In this document: positions 25,166-36,567 of the stretch, one piece after another
How the letters are laid out: each line of letters begins with the position of its first letter
Numbering within the stretch: the first letter of the stretch is position 1
From: Chytridium lagenaria
Taxonomy: Eukaryota; Chytridiomycota; Chytridiomycetes; Chytridiales; Chytridiaceae
NCBI GenBank assembly: GCA_025449115.1
Contig: JAHLKC010000021.1
Coordinates: 330,736-394,735 of the forward strand
Direction of reading: 5' to 3'
Length of the DNA stretch: 64,000 nt
Program-made: the position numbers and the translations under genes
Notes under the pieces: model-generated
The model's database searches: none
What the model saw: only the letters and a program-made list of their open reading frames with translations
What the model was told of the DNA's origin: nothing

Positions 25166-27263
25166 ATGACGTTCGTGAAGAGGGGTGCTGTTGCGGATGA
25201 AAGGATACAACGGGGCGCCGCGCAACCGAAATGGAAGTTGAGGATACCGTTCTTTGCGTTGATGTTTTCGTATATTGCCGTGTCAGTTGTCATCGTAGGG
25301 ATTATTGGGTGGTAAGGAATTTTGTATGCGTTCATTAGGGTTTTACTGGATATGGTTTTTGAGTGGGTGAGTGGGGAAGGGAGGTGTTTGGGTTTGCGAA
25401 GGCGTGCCAAGTGGCGTTTTGTTGTGATGGAGTAAACGGTTGTTTATAAGTAGACATGGGATCCAGTCTCAACTGACGCGGGAAACGCTATATAAAATAA
25501 TATTAGTGTGGGAACGGACGTGCTGTAATTTAAAAAACGAGGTGTTCGATCCGCAACTACAGGATGGCCTTGTTTCCAAAACATCCGCAAAGACGGCTGT
25601 TTCTAAATTGGTCTCTTGTTGCGATTACTAGGAAATTTACGATAGATTCGGCAAATGCAAGTTTGTATGAACTCGCCAACAAGATCCAAACAAGAGCCGT
25701 CAGCCAGATTTAGTAACTCTGTGCTTCAAAGCGCGAGGGTTGTGAATCAAGTGACTGGCTTACAGGCTGAGCTGTTCAAGGTGTGTGTGGTTTTTGTGTT
25801 TTTCTTCCGTTATTTATTAAAAGATTTTTTGTGTATGCTAATGAACGACTTGTACAGACAAAACACCTGGTCGTTTTTGGATGCAAGAAGGCGGCCAGCT
25901 TTTAGAGGGATGGTTTCTGTTCTAAAACAATTTAGACTATGGGTGAGCGATTGCAAGATACTTGACTTACTTCCCTTTCTTTTTCTTTTTTTTCCTTTTC
26001 ACTATGCGACTGGGCTCCTAAACTATTAACGTTACATATTTCAATATTTGACCTCTTACCTCTTTATTCCTTAACCGAAAACCAAGACTGCCGGAGTCCT
26101 CGTACGGTTTAGGAACAGCGATATAGTGCAGTACAGCTTCCCCGAAGATTTTGACGACACAACATTAAGAAGAGTAGGTTCATTTCTTTTTTATCAAGCT
26201 TCATTTTCTTAACTCAAAACTTTAGAGTGAAAGCGTGGGAGGTATCGAGCAGACACATATTTGCGATAGCGACGGAATCTCCGTCGCAGTTGATCCAACA
26301 TCACCCAGTATTCCACGCGCAGAGATGAATGAAAATGGAGGGGTTTTCCCAACATTTAGTCTAAGCTATCCATGGAGGAAAGGTTCGTACTTTTGTCATA
26401 ATATACATTTTTAATAACGAGAAAAAAAGCCATATACATTCGAACCGTCGTCACCACAACCAACAACTTCACTTCCGAAACCCTAACCTTTGCATCCGAA
26501 TGGTCCATGTCAGAACAAGGACACCGTGTTATCCGTATCCTTCAAAAATTTAAGAATGAAATGTTCTCTGCCGCTATTGAATTAGAGACTGGAACGTCCT
26601 TTGGACGAGCGATAACTCGACGCTTGTAAAAGATTCAGAGATCCCAACCGTCACATCAACACAGCATTTGTTCGTATCAGCGTTTTCCGAGTGGTTGTTG
26701 GCGAGTTATAGAAAAGACACTGTGGCGGAAAGTCTTGACGCGCTGGATACTGATATTATGACGAATCAGCGTGATGTAGTCATTGGACGCAACGTGGCTG
26801 GGAAGTCGTTCATTACGCATCACGAGATTCGGGTTTGCGCAGTTCAAGTTCAGGTCATCTTGGATTGTTCTAACGTTTCTGAACATGGATGAACTGAACG
26901 CTCAAGTCCGAAGTGACTACAAAACGAACAGAATCCATCGTTTTCTCCATCATGGGTGGTGTTGTCTTCATGGGCACGTTATTCGCCTTCTTGATGTCAC
27001 GGCAGATCAAACTTGTGGTTCGACAGATTGTGACGTTAAAAGATCTGCGACTCAATGAAGTGTTAACTCATGAACGGAGCATGAAGCGAACGTCCTTTGT
27101 GTTGGAGTTGGCTGATCTTCAGCATTCCTTTTGTGAAATGGTGTTGACTTTTGTCACGCATCTCAAGTTTGGGGATGCTGCCGCTGTAGCGGATTTGGGG
27201 ATTAGGGAAGAACCGACGTTGGGGAATGAACCGGATCCATCGGATTTACCTACAGCGTCATGA
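25166..27263 (+). CDS. Two-transmembrane sensor-like receptor without output domain
   Basis: A short basic N-terminus precedes a first membrane helix (PFFALMFSYIAVSVVIVGI). About 400 residues of extracytosolic domain follow (ASLYELANKIQTRAVSQI, then WSFLDARRRPAFRGMVSVL, then GVLVRFRNSDIVQYSFP). A second helix (IVFSIMGGVVFMGTLFAFL) and a HAMP-like helical stretch (LKDLRLNEVLTHERS, ADLQHSFCEM) come next. This order matches sensor modules that precede nucleotide-cyclase or kinase domains in zoosporic fungi. Here a stop follows about 35 residues later at 27263, and no catalytic domain is visible in the next 900 bp. Several introns and at least three slips (near 25640, 25720 and 26850) make the exon map approximate. 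The start is chosen as the methionine nearest the helix; 25085 is also open. Confidence 0.55.
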
Positions 27264-28167
27264 TGCGCTGCTCTTAATGAGCTTCTCTCAGACTTTAATA
27301 TCCCGCTACGTCACGATGCCCTCGCGTACGTGTTGATGTCATCAAATATCGCCTGTGAAGGAAGCGGATATATGTTTCTGATGATGGAACCGTTCCGTAG
27401 ACTGGCTGCTATAGCCAAACCCGCACGATAGAGACGTCTCTACTTAAACCTCCCTCAACCGACGATACCCTTTACGCTTTGGTCCCATGTTGATATGCTT
27501 GTAAATAAACGTAATTCAGCAAATACTGCATGCTTTTGCATATCTGGAATGAACTTGTCTGTTTACGACGAGGGATTGCTAGTGTCTTTGTAAACGAGCT
27601 ATGGTCTTACTATATTTATCGATGAAATATAATTTTTACTTACCGATTTCGAGCTGTCTTGGAGTATTGCGCACCTTTGACACGTGAGATATCCTTTTAG
27701 ATAATTCTGGATATTTTTAAACGATGAGAGATGATCCTATCTTGAACAGAGCTATCATGCTGAATGAAACAGTCGAGCCCTTGTCAATGCGTCACAGTTT
27801 CTATGGTCAATTGAATATTTTTGGAGTGGTTTATTGAACAACAAAAACAATACAGAAAAGATACTAAGACCAGCAACAAGGAAAAAAAACAAGCTCGGAA
27901 ATGGAAAAGTAATCAACGGAAAAAAGAAGGTTTTAAAGCATAACAGATATAGAACCGAAATGAAAAGCCGTTAATAAGAAAGAAGCAAAACATTCAGACG
28001 CTTCGTCTTCGAAAATAGGTCTAGGCGCGATGTCTCGCTTCGAACCTTGCTCGGAGAACCTCCGACGTCAGACGGATTAACAGAGCAACCATATTACACC
28101 CGATCATAGCCCCGTCACTTAGGGGTACCATTCCTCGGTTCATCATTCCGTGTTTACAGGAGTTTCC
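27264..28167. other. Intergenic, no output domain found
   Basis: I looked here for a cyclase, kinase or phosphatase domain that could continue the sensor gene and saw none in any frame. It is the shared 3' region of two convergent genes. Confidence 0.5.
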
Positions 28168-31076
28168 TCATTGGTAACCGGCGGAATTACTGTCGGGTTT
28201 GTCGAGGATAATCGCCTGCGCCTTTCTCCTCCTTCTCCAAGTCGATGATCCGGAAGGGCGGTTTTCACCAGCTGAGTCGGTGGCTGCAGTGGTCAATGCA
28301 GTACTGGGTGTCGTTGTGCGCCTTCGCCTTCTCCTTCTTCTCCAAGTCGATGATCCGGAAGGGCGGTTTTCACCAGCTGAGTCGGTGGCTGCAGTGTCTA
28401 ATGCAGTACTGGGTGTCATTGTGCGCCTTCGCCGTCTTCTCCTTCTCCAGTCGGTGATCCGGAAGGTCGATTCTTCTGCAGACGAATCAATTTGATGGAG
28501 TGACTTCAGCATCGGTTGAGGTACCGGTAGAAGTCTTCACCGATGTCGGCCTTCGTCGCCTTCTCCTTCTCCAGGTCGGTGATCTGGAAGGTCGATTCTC
28601 TGCAGACGAACCAACTGATGGAGTGACCTCAGTATCGGTATCGGTTAGAAGCCTTCACTGATGTGGGCCTTTGTCGTCTTCTCCTTCTCCCGGTCCGTGA
28701 TTTGGAACGTCGATTCTCTGCAGACGAACAGTTGATGGAGTGACTTCAGTATCGGTGTCGGTATCGGTATCGGTAGAAGTCTTCACCGATGTGGGCCTTC
28801 GTCGTCTAGTCGGTGATCCGGTAGGCCTTCGTCGTCTGGTCGGTGATCCGGAAGGTCGATTCTCTGCAGTCGAACCAATTGATGGAGAGACTTCAGTATC
28901 GGTTGAGGTATCAGTTGAGGTATCGGTTGAGGTATCGGTTGAGGTACCGGTAGAAGTCTTTCGCGATTTCTTTCCAGCCTTCGAACCCCGCTTGAAAGCT
29001 TGCTTGCCGAAGGCCGCTTTCTTGCTTCTACCGAGTCCGCCCTTTCGCGATTTACCGGCTTTGAAACCGAGATTGAGGGCTTTCTTTCCAAAAGCATTTT
29101 TCTTGATTCCGCCGAATCCAGCCTTTTCGCGATCTACCAGCCTTGGATCCCAGCTTAAGAGCTTTCTTGCCGAAGGCCGCCTTCTTCCTTCCACCGAGTC
29201 CGCCCTTTCGTGATTTACCAGCCTTGGATCCCAGCTTAAGAGCTTTCTTGCCGAAGGCCGCCTTCTTGCTTCCGCCGAATCCAGCCTTTCGCGATCTACC
29301 AGCCTTGGATCCCAGCTTAAGAGCTTTCTTGCCGAAGGCCGCCTTCTTCCTTCCACCGAGTCCGCTCTTTCGTGATTTACCAGCCTTGGATCCATCTTAA
29401 GAGCCTTCTTGCCGAAGGCCCCCTTCTTGCTTCCACCCTTTCGCGATTTACCAGCCTTGGATCCCATCTTAAGAGCCTTCTTGCCGAAGGCCCCCTTCTT
29501 GCTTCCACCCTTTCGCGATTTACCAGCCTTGGATCCCATCTTAAGAGCCTTCTTGCGAAGGCCCTCTTCTTGCTTCCACCGAGTCCACCCTTTCGCGATT
29601 TACCAGCCTTGGATCCCATCTTAAGAGCCTTCTTTGCCGAAGGCCCCCTTCTTGCTTCCTCCGAGTCCGCCCTTTCGCGATTTACCAGCCTTGGATCCCA
29701 ACTTCAGAGCTTTCTTGCCTAGGGCCGCCTTCTTGCTTCCCCAAGTCCACCCTTTCGCGATTTACCAGCCTTAGATCCGAGCTTAAAAGCTTTCTTGCCG
29801 AGGGCCCCCTTCTTGCTTCCACCGAGTCCGCCCTTTCGCGATTTGCCGGCCTTGGATCCCAGCTTAAGAGCTTTCTTGCCTAGGGCCGCCTTCTTGCTTC
29901 CTCCGAGTCCGCCCTTTCGCAATTTACCAGCCTTGGATCCCAGATTAAGAGCTTTCTTGCCGAGGGCCGACTTCTTGCTTCCACCAAGTCCGCCCTTTCG
30001 CGATTTACCAGCCTTGGATCCCAACTTAAGAGCTTTCTTGCCGAAGGCCGCCTTCTTGCTTCCACCGAGTCCACCCTTTCGCGATTTACCAGCCTTGGAT
30101 CCCAGCTTGAGAGCCTTCTTGCCGAGGGATGCTTTGTTACTTTTAGTCTTTTGCGATTTCTCGCTACCTGTCCTGTTGGGTTTTTTGCCAGCAGGTACCT
30201 TTTGCTTTCCACCAAGCCGAGTCTTTTTCGATTCCTTCACGGCCTCGTTATCCGCCTCGTTATTACCGATAGAGAGTAATTTGGCGCCAAGTTTTCGACT
30301 TTTGCTTGAGACCGTATCGCCCGATGCCGATCCGAGTAGTGATGAAGCACCTGCCATGACCTTTGACGGAAGGTTTAAGTATTTATGTGTAAAAAGCAGT
30401 AAACTATAATGTCACTTACATCAGCTGCTTGAGAGCCTGCTGTCGACTTCAACATATCGAGACCGGCCCCAACTGTGGAGCCTGCTAACATATTTGAGAC
30501 CGGCCCCAACCTTGGAGCCTGCTAACATATTGAGACCGGCCCCAACCTTGGAGCCTGCTTTCGACTTAAACATATCGAGACCTGCCCCAGCTATGGAGCC
30601 TAAGAATTCATCGTCTCGAGCTCTTGGTACGAGTCGGCTTGAAGTCTTGCCGACTTCGACGGCTGGAGGGACTTCGATGGTGACTAATGGGGGTGAGTTG
30701 AATGAAATAAAACGAAAGCCTTACTTTGATCATCCATGTCTTCCGCAAGTTCTGGGTCGACTCCAGGGGTGCCTCGAGAGATGGATGAGGAAGAGAGAGA
30801 ACCTGGGGATTCTGTGTTGATGAGTGAAGTTGATGACGGAGCGGCTGCTGCTTGAGGACGATTCATCACCCGTGGATGTCAAAGAAATGGATGCGATCCC
30901 TTCATTATCATCGGAACAGGTAATGATCTCACGTTCAATGCATGAAGGAAGACGGAGATGAGGAGAACGTAGAGTGTCCATGCTATACCGTCGATGCTGC
31001 ATGACGGTACGCAGCTGAAATGGAAGGGGGATCTGGACGTTGCAACTATGATAAAGATATTTATCTGTAGTTTCAT
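28168..31076 (-). CDS. Secreted lysine/arginine-rich tandem-repeat protein
   Basis: The N-terminal exon has a hydrophobic export segment (TLYVLLISVFLHALNVRS) and then a Ser/Ala-rich stretch. After an intron near 30680-30720 come short KAGSKVGAGL-type repeats. A second intron near 30360-30420 leads to the main exon: about 15 copies of a 27-residue unit like GKKALKLGSKAGKSRKGG plus LGGSKKAAF. Thr/Ser/Asp repeats (TSTDTSTDT) and two or three Arg-cluster units (WRRRRRRRRT then TPSTA) follow. The protein would be a very strong polycation. The frame slips by single bases at several repeat units. Lysine/Ser-rich secreted repeats recall mineral- or polyanion-binding scaffold proteins, but I recognise no family. 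The start at 31076 is the first methionine in frame with the export segment. Confidence 0.55.
28205..28480. repeat. Coding repeat of about 102 bp near the C-terminus of the basic protein
   Basis: Two nearly identical copies and a third, diverged one (starting near 28210, 28315 and 28420) share GATGATCCGGAAGGGCGG and a CAGCTGAGTCGGTGGCTGCAG core. They encode the Arg-cluster / TPSTA / GENRPSG units. Confidence 0.7.
28965..30150. repeat. Minisatellite-like coding array, about 15 x 81 bp
   Basis: A marker in each unit (ACCAGCCTTGGATCC on the plus strand) recurs at about 28974, 29058, 29138, 29219, 29300, 29379, 29450, 29522, 29602, 29684, 29764, 29845, 29926, 30007 and 30088. Spacing is 81 bp or 81 plus or minus 1, with two units about 10 bp shorter. 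Because 81 is a multiple of three, all frames stay open across the array. This explains the long mirror frames on both strands. Confidence 0.85.
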
Positions 31077-32299
31077 GGTAGACAGGAGGGGGGGATTTTT
31101 AAGGTCTGTGAGGTATGCTTTCCCGTGTCTCGTGTGAGATATTGAACGGGTAAGTTTTTTTTTGTTTTGTTTCCACTTGAAAAACTGAGGGCAATAAAAT
31201 TGTCATATTGGTTTGGCTGAGAAGTTGGAAGGGAAGTTTTTTTGTTTACAGGCCTGGCTGAAGAAGTTGCGTGAGTGTGTACGTTGTGTCAAGAGGGCAG
31301 CGCCATATAACCCCTTTAGTGCGTGTAACTTTAGCAGCTGCACTCTGAGCCCGTACTGAAGTTCAATTACATGCCGTTTCTTATAAGTGTTTTCGGCCAC
31401 GGTTGGCTAGACTCTCCCGCTGTTATTTATTACCTTACGCACGCTTTGGCCCAATAATATAATACCAAAGTGTATATGAATTATCAAAATCTGTCTGTCT
31501 CCATTTTACCATGCTTTTTTTTTTTATCACGTACATCAGAAGGATCTTTCTGAGCCTGTGGATGCATCTGTAAACACCGCATTGAAAATCTTCCCAGTTT
31601 TTCATTGAAGGACAACATACACAGAAATAGAAAGGATCGGCCATTGTTTTTTTTTTTACTTTACTTTATTGCCGTTGGATCTAATTGATCATTCGATGTA
31701 TATGCAGCAGTCAAAGCACTATAACCAGCAGTAACATTGTTAAGGAAAACCCACCATATTTCACTTCATATCTTTTCCGCGATTTCGTTCTCTATTATTT
31801 CTTCCATTGACGCCAAAGGCATTTTTCCATGATAAACTACAAAGTGCATGCAGACGTGTAGGAGTCCTGACGTTACCGCCAACGTCAACAACCGGTGCCA
31901 GAATAAATCAATATCAATGAAAACACTCGCATTTTGACAGAAAAGATTCCGCAACAGCGACGCAGAAAGAAAAGAAATCATGACGATTTGATAGAGCACA
32001 TGAAGCAGATATTCAAGAACAGGACACTTGACAACCGCATTTATTCTTTAGATGGATGATAGCCCCCTTTATGCCAGGTTTAGTTTTGTATCCGACTACA
32101 GATCCCTCGTTCTATTTATAACTCATTGACGCCTTCACGGCTCAGCGACTCCTTCCGTTGTCGCTGTCGTTGTTGTTGTTTTTAGGTAAACGTCATTCTG
32201 GTGATAGCGACAAGTCTGGTATTGAAATTGTCACGTAGACGTTCCACCTCTTTTTTTTTTTTTTTTTTTTTTTTTTCGAACAAATATACAAATCAAACT
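31077..32299. other. Intergenic; T20 tract before Pescadillo
   Basis: No convincing gene. A minus-strand frame at 31766-31999 is hydrophobic but has no family features. A run of about 25 T lies at 32251-32276, just before the Pescadillo start at 32300; such tracts are common nucleosome-excluding promoter elements. Confidence 0.45.
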
Positions 32300-35200
32300 A
32301 TGGGCAAGATTTTAAAGAAGGTGAGCGTCATCCATCCGTCCGTCGATAGAGCACCATCGGCGTTCTTTGTCGTATTTGCGAGGGTTATGGAGATGGTGTT
32401 AGAGGTAGCGAATGGACTAACCAACATGGTTATTTTGATATACAGGGTGAGAAGGGTGCGGCTTCAAATTACATCACAAGAACGCAGGCCATCAGGAAGC
32501 TTCAGCTAGGTCTGGCGGACTTCAGGTTAGTTTTACACCCACCCATTACCTCCTTTTTACTGGTGACTGAGGTTCTAAAACTGAATGCATTTTTGTATAA
32601 AGACGGATATGCATTTTGAAAGGAATCTATCCGCATGAGCCCAAGAACAAGAAGAAGGTCGGGAAGGGTTCGACGGCGCCCCGTACCTACTACTTTAAGA
32701 AAGACATTCAATTCTTGCTCCACGAGCCGATTCTTCAAAAGTTTCGTGAGATCAAGGCTCACCAGCGCAAGCTTTTTAAGGCATTGACAAAGAGGGAATG
32801 GAGTGTTGCAAAGAGTTTGGAGACTCAGACTCCCAAGTATACTTTGGACCATGTCATTAAGGAAAGGTGAGCAAAAGGGTCTTTTCAATTCTTTCTCTTA
32901 ATAGCGAAAGAGAATGTAAATGCTAACGTGGATGCAGATATCCTTCATTTGCCGATGCATTGAGAGATCTAGATGACGCTCTCTCCATCATTTTCCTCTT
33001 TGCCAGTCTACCTTCGGATACCATCATCAAAGCCTCCCGCATCAAAAACTGTCAAAGCTCGCAAGCGAATTCCAACATTACATCATGGCCTCCAAGTCTT
33101 TGACCAAAGTTTTCCTTTCAATCAAAGGAATTTACTACCAAGCCGAGATCCACGGTCAAGATATCACCTGGATCGCTCCGTACCAATTCGCCCTCCAAGT
33201 CCCCTCCGATGTTGATCTCAAGATCATGTCCACCTTCCTTGAACTCTACGAGACTCTTCTCAGCTTTGTCAACTACAAGCTCTACTCTGAACTCAACTTG
33301 TCTACCCTCCCAAGATTGACGAGTCACGAGATGCAGGTGGTGCTGGTCTTGCCGCTTACCTGATGGAATCCGCGGATGGAAAGGAGCTCCTGGATACCCT
33401 TGCTGCTAATGGCGGCGAGAAGAGCAGGGATGCCAGGAAGAAGATTCAACGCAGGCTAAAGACGCTTTCTACAAAGATGGAAGGGATCCAAGGCCACGAT
33501 GATGAAGAGGTTGAGGATGAAATGGATGAGGATGAACATGCCTCTGCTGATGATCTTGGCATTCCTAGGGCTGTTGTTGACCCGACCGACATTACCGAGC
33601 AGCTCCCATCGCTTGAAGATGACACGATTCAGGACACGGACAAGCATAAGCTTCTTTTCAAAGATCTCGTCTTTTACCTTTCCCGTGAGGTTCCCAGAAA
33701 CTCACTCGAGTTTATCATCAAGTCTTTTGGTGGGAAGGTGGGATGGGATGCGACGTCTGGAAGTGGATCCGAGTTTGATGAGTCTGATCCTAGGATCACT
33801 CATGCGATCATTGATAGACCGATTGCTGAGAATGCGGCGGTGCATCCTAAACGGCAGTACTTGCAGCCTCAGTGGGTGTATGATTGTGTGAATGCGAAGA
33901 AGCTTTTAAAGACAAAGGGTTATCATGTTGGGGAGGAGCTTCCCCCGCATTTGTCGCCTTTTGGAAACGGGGCTGAGGGGTATGATCCTTTGGAGGGGGG
34001 TGATGTTGAGATGAAGGAGGCGGGTGATGAGGAGACTGCTGAAGATGGTGAAGGCGAGGAAGAGGATGCAGAAGAAGAAGAGGAGGAGGAGGAAGACGAT
34101 AAGGAGGATGAGGTATGCTATTGCCTTCTTATTTAATTACGCTTGCTTGCCCTACTCCCTCACCTTCTTTTTTCTTGCTTTTCCTTGTTTCCTCCTCCCC
34201 TTTTCTAACAATATGATTCTATCAGGATGATGATGAAGAGGCTATCTACAAGGCTGAACTTGAAGCCGAGGCCGCCGGTCTTACGTTTAGCGAGTACCTC
34301 GAGAAGAAGGCAAAGGAGGATGCTGCTGTCTCCAAGAAGGCCAAGCCTGACGCAACGGCTGGGAAGAAGAAGAAGGTCTCACAAGCTGAGACGGAGGCGG
34401 CTGAAGAAAAGGAGTTGGCCAAGATGATGATGTCGAAGAAGGATAGGCGTCTTTACAACCAGATTGAGTTTGGGAAAAAGAAGAAGGCGGATGAGGTGGG
34501 TTATTCCTTTTTTTTTTTTATTTGGTTTATTGCCTTTGTTATTTTTTTTCTCTTCTTTTTCATATATGTTGTGGTCACGTTGCGATAGTGTTTTTTAATC
34601 ATTCTTTTTCCTCTTTTTCCTTTTTTTCTTGTTTCTTTTTTTTGGATACTTGAATAGGCCAACAAGCTGAGGGAGAAACGTATTGAGCTGGAGAAGGAGG
34701 CAAAAAAGGCAGCCAAGAAGCAGGCTGTTGTTGCCACCGTTGAGGAGCCGGAGGAAGCTCCTGCCCCTAAAAAGGCCAAGAAACAGGCAGTCGTCGCTCC
34801 GGTTGAGGAGCCTGAGGAGCCCGTAAAGAAGGACACGAAGAAGGCAGCCAAGAAGCAGACTGTCGTCACCCCTGTTGAGGAGCCTGAGGAGGTGCCTGTG
34901 AAGAAGGACACGAAGAAGGCAGCCAAGAAGCAGGCTGTCGTCACCCCTGTTGAGGAGCCTGAGGAGGTGCCTGCAAAGAAGGACACAAAGAAGACAGCCA
35001 AGAAACAGACTACGGTGGCAGCCCCGATGGAGGAGGATGCGGAAGCACCTGCAAAGAAGCAAGTCAAGTGGGCCAAGAAGGATGAGTTGAACAAGATTGC
35101 AAAGTTTTACAAGAACGAGTCCCCAGTGCTTGGTGTGCATAAACCTAAACCGACTGCGTCTGAGGTTGCTGCTGCTGAGGAGAAGAAGGACCCGTTGAAG

Positions 35201-35316
35201 AAGGTGAAGGGGAGTGCGGGGGTGTTGAAAAAGACTAGGACGCCGACGGGGACGCTATTAGGGCTACCAATGCTGCAGGGTTTCAGGTCAAGAAGAAGAA
35301 TGGAAGTCAGAAGTAG
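32300..35316 (+). CDS. PES1: Pescadillo homologue (60S ribosome biogenesis)
   Basis: This is the scaffold of the PeBoW complex, needed for pre-rRNA processing in the nucleolus. The Pescadillo N-terminal domain is clear ([88 protein letters not shown]). A BRCT domain follows ([18 protein letters not shown] to [16 protein letters not shown]), then a long acidic block and the conserved [14 protein letters not shown] tail. Six introns, including those ending before 34225 and 34659. After the usual family end there is an extra lysine-rich tail with 75-bp repeats and a final conserved-looking basic block ending at 35316. Single-base slips near 33053, 33300 and 35253 interrupt invariant motifs. Confidence 0.93.
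34731..35010 (+). repeat. Coding tandem repeat, about 75 bp, in the Pescadillo tail
   Basis: Units starting near 34829, 34904 and 34979 (and a partial one before) encode 25 residues like [11 protein letters not shown] plus [11 protein letters not shown]. They alternate basic and acidic blocks and preserve the reading frame. Confidence 0.8.
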
Positions 35317-36567
35317 AAGGGGGGTTTTTTTTTGGGATTTTCCGGCATAGATGGTTTTAGTTGTTTTAGTGTTGTTTTTCTCTTTTTCTCTTTTTTTTAA
35401 AGGAGTTGACTCTTGTTCTTTATTATTGTTTTTGGGGTGAGCAAGAAAAGAGCCCATTTTTGTTTGTTGTTTTGTTTGGTAGGAAAGAGTCGTTTTGATT
35501 CCAATAAAACATTTTCGGATATGCATTTGTATTTATTATTTATTTATTTTTCATTGCGAGCAGTTATCAATAGGGTGAAGCTGATGAACTGGGAATTTAA
35601 GGAATTTAGAAAAAAGTTGGAGGCTCTCAACTCCCTGCCATTCATTCTCGCCATTAGGTTTGTCAGTCTGTCCATTCTGTTAGACTCAGAACTAATAGTA
35701 AAATGTTTAAAATAAATAAATACTTAAGCTGTCCTCTGTAGCCGCAACAATGGTGAGCCCGTAGGGCGACGCTTTACATGTAACGATACAAGAATCCTTC
35801 ATGATCCCCTTGCCCCTTACTTAGTCCAGCTTTCTCCACTCAGGCCGCAACTTACTGCGAGCCCGCAGGGCGAAACTTTGATACTAAATGACTGATCCCT
35901 TGCAATCCCTCCCCTTCCTTTGTCCAAATCCCCATTGTTCCTTTAAAAGGACACACCGCCAGGGGCGCTGCCGGCTGCGTTACCACCGTCTCCTTTGGTG
36001 CCGCTGCCGCCGCTGGACTGCTGTCATCTTTGTCTGGTCAACGCTTCCCATCCCAATCTCCTTACTCATTTGGAGATTATTTACAACTATGATCATATTT
36101 ATTTCCTACTACAAGTAAAATTTTGAACACACTTTAATAGAACCACCCAGTGTTGCTTTTTGTGGTTGTGAGTACAGATCCGCATGAAGTGAAATGAAAT
36201 TACAGGACTTCAGCAATTTCATTCACTTTAAGGAACGTAGTTCCGCTTTAGAAATACCCTTCTTCGTATCCATCCGCTCACATACTCACCTAATCCATCC
36301 TTGACCCATTGGCACATTAACGACAGCAGTCCTTCTATCGTGTTCGTGTATCTGTTATGGCCTTATGGGGTTCAAATCCCCAAATTGGCTGATAAATGTC
36401 TCTTATAAGCAAATGAACGACACCTATCAATCATCTAGCAGATGAGGCTCGCTGAGCGGTGGTCAGTGAGAATTTCAACACAGCGACGTCTCTACGGGTT
36501 TATTCGGGATTCTGACCTGTTATTCTGCTACTACTGGACTGCTGGACTTGTACAGCATGGCGATTTC
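35317..36567. other. Intergenic with a pair of short direct repeats
   Basis: No gene seen. Two copies of a block with GCCGCAAC followed by GAGCCCGYAGGGCGA occur at about 35740-35775 and 35842-35878; each contains a small GCCC/GGGC palindrome. A tRNA T-arm-like sequence at about 36368-36384 lacks a matching acceptor stem. Confidence 0.5.

Noticed and set aside
24853..25200. Plus-strand frame of 115 codons upstream of the sensor gene
   Set aside because: It overlaps the thiolase promoter side, has no family features and is not joined to the membrane-helix frame by plausible splice sites.
28965..30150. CRISPR-like or structural-RNA array
   Set aside because: Regular 81-bp spacing was noted, but the units are contiguous without unique spacers and the lysine-rich frame is conserved, so it is a coding minisatellite.
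29143..30409. Plus-strand open frames across the 81-bp array
   Set aside because: Because the unit is a multiple of three, open frames repeat on both strands. The minus strand joins an export segment, introns and a coherent C-terminus, while the plus frames have none of these.
31766..31999. Minus-strand hydrophobic frame as a membrane protein gene
   Set aside because: Only 77 codons, no splice partners or recognisable motif, in AT-rich sequence where such frames are expected by chance.
36330..36400. tRNA-like T-arm (GGGGTTCAAATCCCC)
   Set aside because: A 5-bp stem and TTCAAAT loop are present, but the 5' acceptor strand that should pair with AATTGGC is not found at the right distance and no D-arm or anticodon arm can be folded. 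At most a chance or degenerate Pol III B box.
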